The notes beneath the pieces are model-generated. The model searched no databases. It was not told where the DNA came from and saw only the letters and a list, made by a program, of their open reading frames with translations. Positions 1 through 8,697 of a stretch of DNA of 64,000 nt are shown piece after piece. The translations under genes were made by a program, and so were the position numbers. The stretch comes from Thiomicrospira sp. ALE5. Its GTDB lineage: Bacteria; Pseudomonadota; Gammaproteobacteria; Thiomicrospirales; Thiomicrospiraceae. The stretch lies in assembly GCF_900112445.1 (NCBI RefSeq), contig NZ_FOYY01000003.1:248001-312000 (forward strand), given 5' to 3'. How positions within the stretch are numbered: the stretch's first letter is position 1; the number at the start of each line of letters is the position of its first letter.

Positions 1-153
1 GTTATGCCGCCCATTTCATGGTTAGGTGCTGTGCTGGCTGTAGTCGCCGGTGGTGTAGGTTTATCGCGTCGTGAAGAAAAAGCGTGGATTCCATTATTGA
101 TGGCGTTTATTTCTGTCTTTGCATACTTTGTGGTGTTAGGCTCAATGGGATAA
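1..153 (+). CDS. C-terminal end of an unidentified membrane protein (partial)
   Basis: The window opens inside an open frame that runs for 50 codons to a TAA at 151-153. The visible residues form two hydrophobic stretches, about residues 5-21 and 29-48, joined by a short charged loop (SRREEK). This is the pattern of the last two membrane helices of an inner-membrane protein. The 5' end lies outside the window and the family cannot be recognised from this tail. A good intrinsic terminator follows 30 bases downstream, which supports this being the real end of a plus-strand transcript. Confidence 0.6.
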   Translation, partial: VMPPISWLGAVLAVVAGGVGLSRREEKAWIPLLMAFISVFAYFVVLGSMG

Positions 154-183
154 CTAGAAAGCATCAAGAGTTAAAAGTTTATG

Positions 184-217
184 AGCGGTTATTGATGTCA
201 GCAACCGCTTTTTTTTT
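184..217 (+). terminator. Intrinsic terminator after the partial membrane protein gene
   Basis: AGCGGTT (184-190) pairs with AACCGCT (203-209) around a 12-base loop and is followed by an unbroken run of T to 217. It ends the plus-strand transcript entering the window and lies between that gene and the convergent xseB. Confidence 0.75.
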
Positions 218-284
218 AAAACCAACCAATGTTCGCATAATGTATATTATGTTAAATTCAATATTTCTATTGGTACTTGTTAAA

Positions 285-503
285 TTACAGTTTGTCCTCT
301 TGCTCAATTCGCTGACTCAAAGCGGCCTCAACGGCATCTAAGCGTGATTTACATAATTGATAAGCCTTACTCGCCTCATCGACCATCGGCACTAATTGAT
401 CAATATCTACTGCATCCGACTGACTCAACTGCTGCGCAATCTCCTGTAAACGTGCATAGTTAGCTTTAAAACTCTGCGATTCGCTATTCGCTTTAATGGT
501 CAT
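285..503 (-). CDS. xseB: Exodeoxyribonuclease VII small subunit XseB
   Basis: This 72-residue protein has the usual length and helical pattern of XseB, with the conserved start of the domain (FKANYARLQEIAQQL) followed by a second helix rich in acidic and basic residues. XseB forms coiled-coil arms that bind several copies to each XseA in exonuclease VII, which cuts single-stranded DNA in the cytoplasm during repair. Its ATG overlaps the TGA of xseA by four bases (ATGA), so translation is probably coupled. It is the last gene of the dusA-xseA-xseB run. Confidence 0.92.
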   Translation of the reverse strand: MTIKANSESQSFKANYARLQEIAQQLSQSDAVDIDQLVPMVDEASKAYQLCKSRLDAVEAALSQRIEQEDKL

Positions 504-2074
504 GATGACTCCTGATTATTGTGTGTAGTAATAACGCTGACGGTACCATCAGCAAACTCAAGATTAAATTGACCGGCTTGTTTGGCGGCCTGTGCCGACA
601 AAATCGGTGCCCCCTGGTTGGTTTTTGCCAACGCAAAGCCTCGCTTAAGTTGCGTTTGTGGCCCCGCACTTAAAATAAACCCGATCCATTGCTGGCACGC
701 CTGGCGCTGTAAGTTAATTTGCTGTTTAGCACCCTTAGCAACCTGTTGATTAAGCTCAGTAAGGTGTGTTTTTAATGGCTGAATCGGTCGCCAGGCCTGC
801 TGATGGATTTGGGTTATCTGGTAATCCAGCTGAATCCGTGCCGCGTTAATCTGACGCAAACTGGTATGTTGAATTTGCTGATATAACGGACTTAATTGTT
901 GTTGCCAATAACCGAGTTGTTGGGTTTGTTGAAATCGAAGTTGTTGTTTTAATTGCGCTAGATTTGCTTTTGCCTGCTGAAGTTGTAATAAGCTAGTTTG
1001 TTGAATCACTTGCCAGGCCTGGTTAGCTTGTTTAGCGGCCTGCACCAGTTGTTGGCTAATCGCTGCAATCACTTTACTGGGCGTATCGAAGCGGCGATTA
1101 GCCACTTCATCTAAAATGGTGTTATCACGCTCATGACCTATCCCGGTTAATACCGGCACAGGCGCTTGTGCAATCAAACTGGCGAGCTTGAGGTGATTGA
1201 GCGGATTTAGATCCAATTTGGCCCCGCCACCACGAATAATCACCAAAGCATCAAAGGCTTGAACATTATGCCGTGCAATAACGGCTTCAAAAGCAATGGC
1301 GAGTTCATCAGCGGCATTATCTCCCTGAAAGCCGCTGTAAAAATACACAAATTCACACAGCTGATGCTTGGCTAGATGATCTGCTTCAGCACGAAAATCC
1401 CCCAAACCTGCCGCTTTTGGCGGCGCAATCACCGCCACGCGAAAAAAATCACCAGGCCAAGCAAATTGCTTGTTTTGTTGATAAATGCCCTGCTTGATTA
1501 AGGCTTGTCTAATCGCGATCAAGTTGGCTTCGATAGCGCCTAGCGTAAAGCTGGGGTCAATGCCCACAATCACCAGTGAAAAACCAAATCGTTCATGAAA
1601 ATTTACCTGAACCTGCACCAAAACTTGTTGACCATCCGCTAAGGCACTACCGGTGACCTGCTCAAAGGATGCCAACAAGGATTCAGCTTGCGATGCCCAA
1701 ATCATCGCGCGACAACTGGCTAGCGTTTGTCCTTGGTCATTATTTTCACTCAACTCCAGATACCAATGCCCTCTTCGCTCGGACAAATTGGCAATTTCTG
1801 CTTTGACCCAAAGCGTCTGACTAAAGGCTTGCAGCAATCGTTGCTGCACTTGACGCAACAGCTCACTAAGACTCAGTGCGGATTGCTCACCGGCATCAAC
1901 AGTTGCATCACCCTGTGCAACAGCTTGCAGATCAGCAGGTAACCAAGCTTGAAAAGGTGTTAAATCAAGCTGATCGGCATCAGGCAAGTACCACTTTTTT
2001 TTCAATGGATCCCAGCGCGCGCCCAAGGCTTTCGCTTGTTCTTTTTGGGCAAAAGGTACCTCAAGATACTGCAC
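500..2074 (-). CDS. xseA: Exodeoxyribonuclease VII large subunit XseA with N-terminal DUF5710 domain
   Basis: This is the catalytic subunit of exonuclease VII. I place the start at a GTG (2074) because AGGAGG lies six bases upstream; this gives 524 residues. A longer frame extends upstream but only reads through dusA in another frame. Residues 2-45 (YLEVPFAQKEQAKALGARWD) form a DUF5710-type module that is absent from E. coli XseA. The OB-fold nucleic-acid-binding domain follows at about 65-165. The catalytic region carries the family motif GIGHERDN, and a long Gln-rich coiled coil supplies the XseB-binding stalk. The gene overlaps the end of dusA by 14 bases and xseB by four. Two copies of the CAGGCCTG palindrome lie in the coiled-coil part. 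Confidence 0.93.
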   Translation of the reverse strand: MQYLEVPFAQKEQAKALGARWDPLKKKWYLPDADQLDLTPFQAWLPADLQAVAQGDATVDAGEQSALSLSELLRQVQQRLLQAFSQTLWVKAEIANLSERRGHWYLELSENNDQGQTLASCRAMIWASQAESLLASFEQVTGSALADGQQVLVQVQVNFHERFGFSLVIVGIDPSFTLGAIEANLIAIRQALIKQGIYQQNKQFAWPGDFFRVAVIAPPKAAGLGDFRAEADHLAKHQLCEFVYFYSGFQGDNAADELAIAFEAVIARHNVQAFDALVIIRGGGAKLDLNPLNHLKLASLIAQAPVPVLTGIGHERDNTILDEVANRRFDTPSKVIAAISQQLVQAAKQANQAWQVIQQTSLLQLQQAKANLAQLKQQLRFQQTQQLGYWQQQLSPLYQQIQHTSLRQINAARIQLDYQITQIHQQAWRPIQPLKTHLTELNQQVAKGAKQQINLQRQACQQWIGFILSAGPQTQLKRGFALAKTNQGAPILSAQAAKQAGQFNLEFADGTVSVITTHNNQESS

Positions 2075-3116
2075 GACGTGCCTCCTGTTCGGCCATCCGC
2101 TGGGTTTCAATGAGCACGCGTTGGTGCGCGTTTTGTAATACTTCAATGCCGGCATCTGGTAAGCAGGCCTGCTCAGACAAGGCGCGGCGCCACAAACGTC
2201 CCCCCGGACAACCATGAAACAAGCCCATCATGTGACGAGTAATATGGCTTAAACGCCCACCCGCTTGCAAATGCGCTTCAATATAGGGATAGATGGCCTC
2301 TAACACCGCAGCGCGACTAATGGCAGGTATGGGATCAGCATAAAACAGCCCATCAACCTCGGCTAATAAATAGGGGTTTTCATAAATAGCTCGCCCCATC
2401 ATTACCCCATCCACTGCCGGCAAATCGTCATAGGTCGATAAATGCTGTTTAGCATCAACAAGGGTTTTTAAGCCACCATTAATGCTAATGGCTAAATCAG
2501 CAAAATCGGCTTTAATTTGGTGCACCCAAGCATAATTAAGCGGCGGCACATCACGGTTTTCCTTGGGTGATAAACCTTGCAGCCAGGCTTTACGCGCATG
2601 AATCACCACGCCATCCACTCCCGCTTGCACCAGGCCTGCTATAAAATCAGCGAGGGTTTGATAGTCTTCTTGTTCATCAATACCAATGCGACATTTTACC
2701 GTTACGGGAATCGCTACAGCGGCTTTCATCGCGGCAACGCCCTCGGCAACGAGTTGTGGGTGTGCCATTAAGCAGGCACCAATTAAATTATTTTGCACAC
2801 GATCACTCGGGCAACCGACATTAAGATTAATTTCATTATAGCCCCAGTCTTCGCCCAGCCTAGCGCACTGCGCCAGTTCATCTGGCTTAGACCCTCCCAG
2901 CTGCAACACCACCGGACTATCCGCTGGATCACGGCCAATAAAACGAGGTAGGTTGTTGCCATAAATCATCGCGCCGGTCGTCACCATTTCAGAATAGAGC
3001 CAGGCCTGCTGAGTCATTAAACGATGAAAATACCGACAATGTCGGTCAGTCCAATCTAGCATCGGCGCCACTGAAAAACCGCTGGCACTGTTTAAGTATA
3101 AAGATGATGAATCCAA
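2061..3116 (-). CDS. dusA: tRNA-dihydrouridine(20/20a) synthase DusA
   Basis: This FMN enzyme reduces uridine in the D-loop of tRNA. The 351-residue protein begins with the DusA signature FSVAPMLDWTDRHCRYFHRL (about residues 14-33), which distinguishes it from DusB and DusC. It has the catalytic cysteine at about 102 in NVGCPSDRVQ and the TIM-barrel phosphate-binding motifs (SINGGL, GVMMGRAIYENP). It is the first gene of a minus-strand run with xseA and xseB; its last codons contain the ribosome-binding site of xseA. The divergent ferredoxin/RNase J operon starts about 150 bases away. Confidence 0.95.
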   Translation of the reverse strand: MDSSSLYLNSASGFSVAPMLDWTDRHCRYFHRLMTQQAWLYSEMVTTGAMIYGNNLPRFIGRDPADSPVVLQLGGSKPDELAQCARLGEDWGYNEINLNVGCPSDRVQNNLIGACLMAHPQLVAEGVAAMKAAVAIPVTVKCRIGIDEQEDYQTLADFIAGLVQAGVDGVVIHARKAWLQGLSPKENRDVPPLNYAWVHQIKADFADLAISINGGLKTLVDAKQHLSTYDDLPAVDGVMMGRAIYENPYLLAEVDGLFYADPIPAISRAAVLEAIYPYIEAHLQAGGRLSHITRHMMGLFHGCPGGRLWRRALSEQACLPDAGIEVLQNAHQRVLIETQRMAEQEARRAVS

Positions 3117-3227
3117 AAAACGCTCACATTTTATATGTCTTAAAAATTAGCTTCATTATAAACAACTTAATCGAGCATAAAAGACGACTATTGCGCGTTT
3201 TTGTCGCCATTGCCGGCAGGGAGTTCG

Positions 3228-3233
3228 TATAAT
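3228..3233 (+). promoter_or_regulatory. Candidate -10 box of the ferredoxin/RNase J/flavodoxin operon
   Basis: A perfect TATAAT lies 36 bases before the ATG at 3269 in the 140-base divergent region shared with dusA. No good -35 box sits at 16-18 bases upstream (CGCCAT at 17), so a weak or activated promoter is possible. Assignment rests on the -10 box and its position only. Confidence 0.4.
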
Positions 3234-3268
3234 AGCGTCAATTTAAACCCGAGTAATTGAGTAGGTTA

Positions 3269-3571
3269 ATGCGACCACACCGTTTTGACAGCATTCAATA
3301 CGACTTTAGCCAGCTGGCCAACCAACTTACCTTTGACGAATTAACGGCGCAGCTGCCAGAAATTCTGACCCGTGACTTGGACGATAACCTCTGCGTATGC
3401 AACAGCATTGCCAAAAAACGTGTCATCCAAGCCATGTACGAAGGCGCCGGTTCCATGGCGCAAATTCGTGAAGCCTGTATGGCCGGTGACGGCACTGGCT
3501 GCTGCAAATTACAACTTAAACACCTACTCGATGCGATTCAAAAACTGACAAAAGTACCCCATAACCCATGA
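3269..3571 (+). CDS. BFD-like [2Fe-2S]-binding small protein
   Basis: This is a 100-residue protein starting at ATG 3269; a TTG four codons upstream is possible. Its C-terminal half resembles bacterioferritin-associated-ferredoxin (BFD) domains: a CVC motif, then a helix pair, then GTGCCKLQLKHLL. Normal BFD domains end in a CxxC-PEL-like turn, as in NasA and NirB in this window. Here the two cysteines are adjacent (CC), as if the intervening two residues were deleted, and one extra cysteine lies just before (EAC). Cluster binding is therefore plausible but not proven. The stop overlaps the next ATG by four bases, tying it to the RNase J and flavodoxin genes. The N-terminal 45 residues match nothing I recognise. 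Confidence 0.65.
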   Translation: MRPHRFDSIQYDFSQLANQLTFDELTAQLPEILTRDLDDNLCVCNSIAKKRVIQAMYEGAGSMAQIREACMAGDGTGCCKLQLKHLLDAIQKLTKVPHNP

Positions 3572-4938
3572 ACAATAGCACCTCTTTGTTGCAACTGCCG
3601 ATTCCCAATGCACGCGATTTTTGGTGTTTACCGCTAGGCGGTGTCGGTGAAATTGGTCAAAACATGATGCTTTATGCGCATGACGGCCAGTATTTAATGG
3701 TCGATTGCGGCCTGGGTTTTGAGCCCATTCCCGGTTCCACGATGCAGTTTCAGCGCGTCATAGCCAACCCTGCCCCGCTGATGCCGTTTGTGAGCAAACT
3801 CAGCGCCATTGTGATTACCCATGGTCATGAAGACCACATTGGCGCTTTGGTACATTTGTGGCCTAAGTTGCGCAAACCTATCTATGCCAGCCCCTTTGCA
3901 ATGGCACTGATTCGGCGCAAATTTGCTGAAGCCGAGTTGCTTGATAAGGTAGAACTCATTACGGTAATACCACATCAGCAGTATCAAATCGGTTCCTTTG
4001 AAGTTAATTGGGTGCAGGTGACGCACTCCATTCCGCAATCGCACAGCCTGGTGATTAGTACCCCGCTGGGCTATGTGCTTCATACTGGCGATTGGAAAAT
4101 CGATGCCCAACCGCTGGTGGATAAACCCTTTAATTTAGGTGCATTTAAAGATCTAGCCGGTGAGCAATTGTTAGCGGTGGTGGCCGACTCGACCAATGCC
4201 ATCAAACCCGGCCATACCCCATCAGAAAGTGCCTGTTACCCAGACTTATTAAAACTGGTTCAAAATCAACCAGGACGTGTGGTGGTCAGTTGTTTTAGTA
4301 GTAATATCGCACGTTTAATCACCCTCGCCCGCGTGGCCAAAGCCAGTGGTCGCTATTTAGCCTTGGCTGGACGCGCGCTAGAAAATATGGTCGCTACCGC
4401 CCGTCAACTCGGTTATTGGCCGAGTGACTATCAACCGATTGCGCTCAAAGATTTAGGCTATTTACCCAAGGATGAGGTGTTGCTGGTGACCACGGGATCG
4501 CAAGGTGAGCCTAATGCGGGTTTATGGCGATTAGCCAAACAGCAACATCGTTTTTTAGAGTTAGACCCAGGCGACACGGTTATCTTTAGCGCGATACGCA
4601 TTCCGGATAATCTCACCCGAATTCGTCAGTTGGAGCGGGCATTGATTCGTTTACAACTGACCGTGATTCATGCCGAAGATCATCCTGAGCTGCACCTGCA
4701 TGTGTCGGGCCATCCACGCCAAGGCGATATCATTACGCTTTACGAAGCGCTACAACCGCCGCTATTAATTCCAGTACACGGTGAGCCAGCGCATTTAGCT
4801 GCTCATAGCGACTTAGCGACCAATATGGGCATCAAGGTCTTGTCCGGTGAAAACGGGGATCTGTTTCGCTTCAAGCCTTTTGTCAGTTTAGAAAAACACA
4901 AGGTCAACACTGGTGTGCTTATTTTGGATGATGATTAA
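3568..4938 (+). CDS. RNase J-type metallo-beta-lactamase/beta-CASP nuclease
   Basis: RNase J enzymes are zinc-dependent RNA endo/5'-exonucleases. The 456-residue protein has the metal motif HGHEDH (85-90), a further histidine at about 153, HTGDWK (172-177), and the beta-CASP motifs SCFSSNIARL, HVSGH (378-382) and VHGE (403-406). All match RNase J rather than RNase Z or Int11-type enzymes. It is shorter than Bacillus RNase J (about 555) because the C-terminal dimerisation domain is missing. RNase J is uncommon in gammaproteobacteria, which normally rely on RNase E. It is coupled to the upstream BFD-like gene (ATGA overlap) and the downstream flavodoxin (TAATG overlap), a suggestive redox context. 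Confidence 0.85.
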   Translation: MNNSTSLLQLPIPNARDFWCLPLGGVGEIGQNMMLYAHDGQYLMVDCGLGFEPIPGSTMQFQRVIANPAPLMPFVSKLSAIVITHGHEDHIGALVHLWPKLRKPIYASPFAMALIRRKFAEAELLDKVELITVIPHQQYQIGSFEVNWVQVTHSIPQSHSLVISTPLGYVLHTGDWKIDAQPLVDKPFNLGAFKDLAGEQLLAVVADSTNAIKPGHTPSESACYPDLLKLVQNQPGRVVVSCFSSNIARLITLARVAKASGRYLALAGRALENMVATARQLGYWPSDYQPIALKDLGYLPKDEVLLVTTGSQGEPNAGLWRLAKQQHRFLELDPGDTVIFSAIRIPDNLTRIRQLERALIRLQLTVIHAEDHPELHLHVSGHPRQGDIITLYEALQPPLLIPVHGEPAHLAAHSDLATNMGIKVLSGENGDLFRFKPFVSLEKHKVNTGVLILDDD

Positions 4939-5450
4939 TGTTTAATTGGCTAAAAGCCCCTTTTCAGTCAACCACGCCGGTTTTAACACCGACTTTAGCA
5001 GGCCTGCAACAAGCGGATTGGCTCATCCTCTATGCTTCGCAATCGGGTAAAGCCAAACGCCTCGCCCATCAAACGGCCGAACAGCTCGCGCCCGCCCAAA
5101 AGAAGGTACTAAATTTAGGCGAGTTAAAACCAACTGATTTAGTATTTTTTGAACGGGTGCTATTTGTGGTCGCCACCTTTGGCGATGGTCGTGCCCCTGA
5201 TGCCGCCTTATCCTTTGCCAAAAAAATGCCCAAAACAAAAGTTGATTTAACCCAGCTAAACTTTGGCTTGTTAGGTCTGGGCAATCGTCAATATGACGTA
5301 TTTTGTGCATTCGGCAAATCGCTGAATCAATGGCTTTTAGACCATCATGCCCAACCCTTGTTTGATGCGGTTTGGGTCGATCAAATGGATCAAGATGCAA
5401 TTCAAAACTGGTTCAAAAGCATTCAAAATGGTGCAGCATTACAAAATTAA
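4938..5450 (+). CDS. Flavodoxin-domain protein (MioC/sulfite reductase flavoprotein type)
   Basis: This is a 170-residue single-domain flavodoxin. The FMN phosphate-binding loop is visible as YASQSGKAKRLA (about residues 32-43), followed by VVATFGDGRAPDAA and GLLGLGNRQYDVFCAFGK, which match the diflavin-reductase type of flavodoxin. It would carry electrons in the cytoplasm; the partner is unknown. Its ATG overlaps the TAA of the RNase J gene by one base, so it belongs to the same operon. One CAGGCCTG palindrome lies near its start (4999). No clear terminator follows; the 126 bases before the EAL gene are AT-rich and featureless. Confidence 0.85.
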   Translation: MFNWLKAPFQSTTPVLTPTLAGLQQADWLILYASQSGKAKRLAHQTAEQLAPAQKKVLNLGELKPTDLVFFERVLFVVATFGDGRAPDAALSFAKKMPKTKVDLTQLNFGLLGLGNRQYDVFCAFGKSLNQWLLDHHAQPLFDAVWVDQMDQDAIQNWFKSIQNGAALQN

Positions 5451-5576
5451 GCTATATTAACTTAAGATTACCAGATAAAACTACACAAAATGACACCTAA
5501 TTATTTGATATTAATCATTTTTGTATTTATTGGTATTTTAAACGCTAAGAGTAATAAAAACTTAATTGTATAGAAA

Positions 5577-6764
5577 ATGTTTAAAATTAACTCTCATTAC
5601 CAACCCATAGTCAGCCTTGCCCATCGCAGGGTCGTGGGATTTGAAGCCTTACTCAGGGCGCAAAGCGACCATGGCGAAGCCTGTTCTCCCCTAATGGCCT
5701 TTGAGGAAGCAAGTAAATCCAACAGCATCGCCAGATTTGATCGTCACTGCTTAATTAATCATGTCACTGAGTTTAAAAAGCTCAACACACTTGATCAATG
5801 GTTATTTGTAAACTTGAATAGCGTCTCAATTAACCCCAAAAACATGCGTTCTAGGGTCGTTATTAATCAGCTACAAAAACTAAATATCCAGCCACATAAT
5901 ATTGTACTTGAAATACTTGAAGATGCGGCCAAGGACACTGCGCAACTCAAAGCATTTGTTAATTATTATCGCTCTTATGGTTTTTTAATTGCGATTGATG
6001 ATTTTGGCACGGGCCACTCGAATTTTGATCGTATCTGGGAGCTCAAACCAAACATTGTTAAGCTTGACCGCTCGATGCTTGCCAATGCAAGAAAAGACCA
6101 TGCCCGATTACGCTGGCTAGGGCGCTGTGTTGATCTACTGCGCGAAACAGGGGCACTCATTACAATTGAAGGTGTTGAAACCCAAGATGATGCTTTAATT
6201 GCACTAGACGCAGATGTCGATTTGGCACAAGGTTATTATTTTGCTAAACCTAACCCAACGGGAGCTTATGATTCCTCATGGTTGCTTAATGAGTTACATA
6301 TGTTGCACAACCGGAGTCTATATGATCAAACCGAACGCAACCGCGGACAAACTCAAAAAAAGCTCGTTCTAAAAAATATGCTTATTGAGGCCTCAAAAGC
6401 CATCGCACAAGGTATTGATTTTAAACAAGCGACCCATGAGTTGCTGCAACATCATGCTGTTGAAAGAATCTATTTGCTAAATAGTGATGGTGTTCAAATT
6501 GTAGAAAGCTTAATACCTGATCACCTAGCAAGTATGGTGAAAGCTTATGCGCCCCTAAGTCGCAGCGATGGTGCATTATGGGCACGACGCGCTTATTTTC
6601 GTAATGCGATGGAACATCCTGACCAGGTGCAAATATCTACTGCTTACATAGGTCTTCCTAATGCCAGTCTTAACATTACCTTTTCAAAGGTGTTAACGCG
6701 GATTTTTTCAGCCGAAAAAAATGTGTTATGCGTAGATGTGTCTGCGAGCTTTTTAAACTCATAA
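5577..6764 (+). CDS. EAL-domain cyclic-di-GMP phosphodiesterase
   Basis: The 395-residue cytoplasmic protein begins directly with an EAL domain (residues 3-230). The catalytic and metal-binding residues are all present: EAL at 23-25, NLNS (79-82), E112 in LEILE, DDFGTG (141-146), K162 in KLDRS and EGVET (198-202). It should therefore hydrolyse cyclic-di-GMP. The remaining 150 residues form a domain I cannot name; it has a Cache/PDC-like look (YLLNSDGVQIVES) but no membrane segments, and may sense a ligand. The ribosome-binding site is weak. The gene stands alone, ends five bases from convergent mobA, and lies in a 2.7 kb stretch without the CAGGCCTG palindrome. Confidence 0.9.
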   Translation: MFKINSHYQPIVSLAHRRVVGFEALLRAQSDHGEACSPLMAFEEASKSNSIARFDRHCLINHVTEFKKLNTLDQWLFVNLNSVSINPKNMRSRVVINQLQKLNIQPHNIVLEILEDAAKDTAQLKAFVNYYRSYGFLIAIDDFGTGHSNFDRIWELKPNIVKLDRSMLANARKDHARLRWLGRCVDLLRETGALITIEGVETQDDALIALDADVDLAQGYYFAKPNPTGAYDSSWLLNELHMLHNRSLYDQTERNRGQTQKKLVLKNMLIEASKAIAQGIDFKQATHELLQHHAVERIYLLNSDGVQIVESLIPDHLASMVKAYAPLSRSDGALWARRAYFRNAMEHPDQVQISTAYIGLPNASLNITFSKVLTRIFSAEKNVLCVDVSASFLNS

Positions 6765-6769
6765 AAATA

Positions 6770-7399
6770 TTACTTCGCACCTTGTTGATAATTAAACCAA
6801 TCTTGAGGTGTATTAAGATTGAAAACACCTTGCTGAAAATGAATACTTTCAGCAAGGTGACTCGGATAATGTCTTTTAACATCTTCACACCATTCTCCTA
6901 CGGAGCGTTGACCCGACTTTAGATAGTCTATTAAGTGACTTTTTAAGCAGGTATCCACACCTATATGCAGGGGCTCACGGTGACTGTTTTGATAAGATTC
7001 TACTAGCCAGTTATTAGGGTCATTAAATTTGTTAGCAAACTCGTTAAAGTACCAGTTAGGAAGCCTGGGGGCATCAACAGGCCAGGTGAGCCACTTTTCA
7101 GCCAATTCTGTCTGCATAGCTGCCAGTATTCCTACTAAAGGACCTTGATATGGCCTAGTTGAATCACCCATAGGCACTGATTCATCTGTTACAACCAAGC
7201 AACCTAATGCTTGGTAATCTGCTAAATTTCGGTTTGCACTAATAACAATTGGCCCTGCAAAACTTTGGCGCCACTGGCTGAGCAAATGAGTAATGATCGG
7301 TTGATCATTTAAGTTCAACCAACCCTTATCCTGTCCACCCATACGCTGACCTCGACCGCCGGCTAAAATAACCACCCCGAGCGGCGCTGGTTTTTTCAT
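6770..7399 (-). CDS. mobA: Molybdenum cofactor guanylyltransferase MobA
   Basis: MobA links GMP to molybdopterin to make the bis-MGD cofactor needed by the nitrate reductase NasA. The 209-residue protein has the nucleotidyltransferase signature LAGGRGQRMGGQDKGW at about residues 12-27 and the usual C-terminal NLNTPQDW. Its ATG overlaps the moeA stop by four bases. It is the last gene of the nitrate assimilation run and faces the EAL gene. Confidence 0.93.
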   Translation of the reverse strand: MKKPAPLGVVILAGGRGQRMGGQDKGWLNLNDQPIITHLLSQWRQSFAGPIVISANRNLADYQALGCLVVTDESVPMGDSTRPYQGPLVGILAAMQTELAEKWLTWPVDAPRLPNWYFNEFANKFNDPNNWLVESYQNSHREPLHIGVDTCLKSHLIDYLKSGQRSVGEWCEDVKRHYPSHLAESIHFQQGVFNLNTPQDWFNYQQGAK

Positions 7400-8697
7400 C
7401 GCAAACCTAAACCACGAAAAGAGAGATACTTTACCTCACTGCCTATCTTAAAGGTACGACGAGGTGGAATCTGCACCCAGCCATCTGCTAGATTAAAACT
7501 CGCTAAATGGCTTGCGCCTTGCTTTGCCAAAGGCACTACACCCACTGTTGTTTCTTGTACTAGCAGCCACTGCATTTTATTGTGCGGCACCGTCCAGTCA
7601 AAATAAGCCGCTTGCTTTTGAAAGGCTAAACGCCTTGCAGACACATGTGTATTCATCAGGTTATGAATTACCTGGCGAGCGACTAAGACCGTCGAAGCCA
7701 TTGCGGCAACTGGATTGCCCGGCAAGGCAATTAACCAGGCCTGGTGATCTTTATTAACCTGTTTAAGCGCTAAACTAAACGGCTTAGCCGGTTTCATATT
7801 AATCTGCCACGCATAGGCTGCCGTCCAATCGACTAGCGCAGGTCGAATCCAATCTCGCTTACCTACTGACGCCCCACCACTGGTAATAATCAGATCATAG
7901 ACTTGGGCTTCTGCCTTTAAAAAATCGGCCAATTGCGTCGGCTTATCCGGCAAACAGGCCTGGTCACTTTGAATCCCCCATTCAGTGTGCAGCCAAGCCG
8001 CCAAGGTAATCGCGTTTACATCATACTGTTGCCCTTGCTGGCATGCTTCGCCAAGCGGTACCAGTTCATTACCATTGGACAAAATTAACACCTTGAGCGA
8101 TTTTACAACCCTAACTGCACTCACACCGGCTGATGCCAGCAGCCCAAGTGTTCTCGCGTTTAGTACTTGGCCTTTTGGGGCTAATAATTGACCAAATTTT
8201 AAATCACTACCGACTGATTTAACGTTCCAATTTTCCGGCCAATCTGCCAGTAAAAGTTTTTTATTGGCATCAAATTTTGCCTGCTCAATCGGCACCACCG
8301 CATTCGCGCCTAAGGGCATTAATGCGCCCGTCGCAATCGGCATGGCACAGCCTTCTGCCAAGTGTTGTAATCGATCACCCGCCCAGCAAGCCCCCACCAC
8401 TTTAAGGCTGTTAAATTCTTTCGCCAATTGCGTATTGATCGCAAAACCATCCATCGCACTGGTCGCGTGTGCAGGTAATGCGTAATTGGCAAAGTAATCC
8501 TGTGCGAGGATACGTTTATTGGCGGCATGAAGGGAAATTATTTCGGTTGCTAGTTTAGGTTGCACTAGCTGATCAATTTGCGCAATCAGGGCATCATAGT
8601 CTATCGATTCAAAGCCGGAGGGCTGAGCATCTTTTTTAGTTACAGCCATGCTAGGCTGACTGGCTTTAAGGGTTTGTGTTTGGGCTAGACTAGACAT
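7396..8697 (-). CDS. moeA: Molybdopterin molybdenumtransferase MoeA
   Basis: MoeA inserts molybdate into adenylylated molybdopterin. The 433-residue protein has the MoeA order of domains: an N-terminal part with AMDGFAI, a MoCF-biosynthesis domain with LSNGNELV and SGGASVGKRDWI, then LPGNPVAA and a C-terminal beta domain. About 25 extra residues precede the usual N-terminus. The start overlaps the upstream TrpD2-like gene by eight bases and the end overlaps mobA by four, so the genes are co-translated. Together they provide the cofactor for NasA. Two palindrome copies (7736, 7955) encode QAW and QAC. Confidence 0.94.
   Translation of the reverse strand: MSSLAQTQTLKASQPSMAVTKKDAQPSGFESIDYDALIAQIDQLVQPKLATEIISLHAANKRILAQDYFANYALPAHATSAMDGFAINTQLAKEFNSLKVVGACWAGDRLQHLAEGCAMPIATGALMPLGANAVVPIEQAKFDANKKLLLADWPENWNVKSVGSDLKFGQLLAPKGQVLNARTLGLLASAGVSAVRVVKSLKVLILSNGNELVPLGEACQQGQQYDVNAITLAAWLHTEWGIQSDQACLPDKPTQLADFLKAEAQVYDLIITSGGASVGKRDWIRPALVDWTAAYAWQINMKPAKPFSLALKQVNKDHQAWLIALPGNPVAAMASTVLVARQVIHNLMNTHVSARRLAFQKQAAYFDWTVPHNKMQWLLVQETTVGVVPLAKQGASHLASFNLADGWVQIPPRRTFKIGSEVKYLSFRGLGLR

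Noticed and set aside
84-341. 85-codon plus-strand open frame
   Set aside because: It overlaps the end of the partial membrane gene in another frame, the terminator and xseB, and has no protein-like composition.
2075-2215. Longer N-terminus for XseA
   Set aside because: These codons read through dusA out of frame, and a GTG with AGGAGG at the right distance lies at 2074.
3694-4110. 138-codon minus-strand frame inside the RNase J gene
   Set aside because: It is a shadow of a well supported gene with conserved motifs.
3568-5450. A split flavodiiron protein (metallo-beta-lactamase plus flavodoxin)
   Set aside because: The metal motif is HGHEDH with full beta-CASP motifs, which is RNase J. Flavodiiron proteins have HxExDH.
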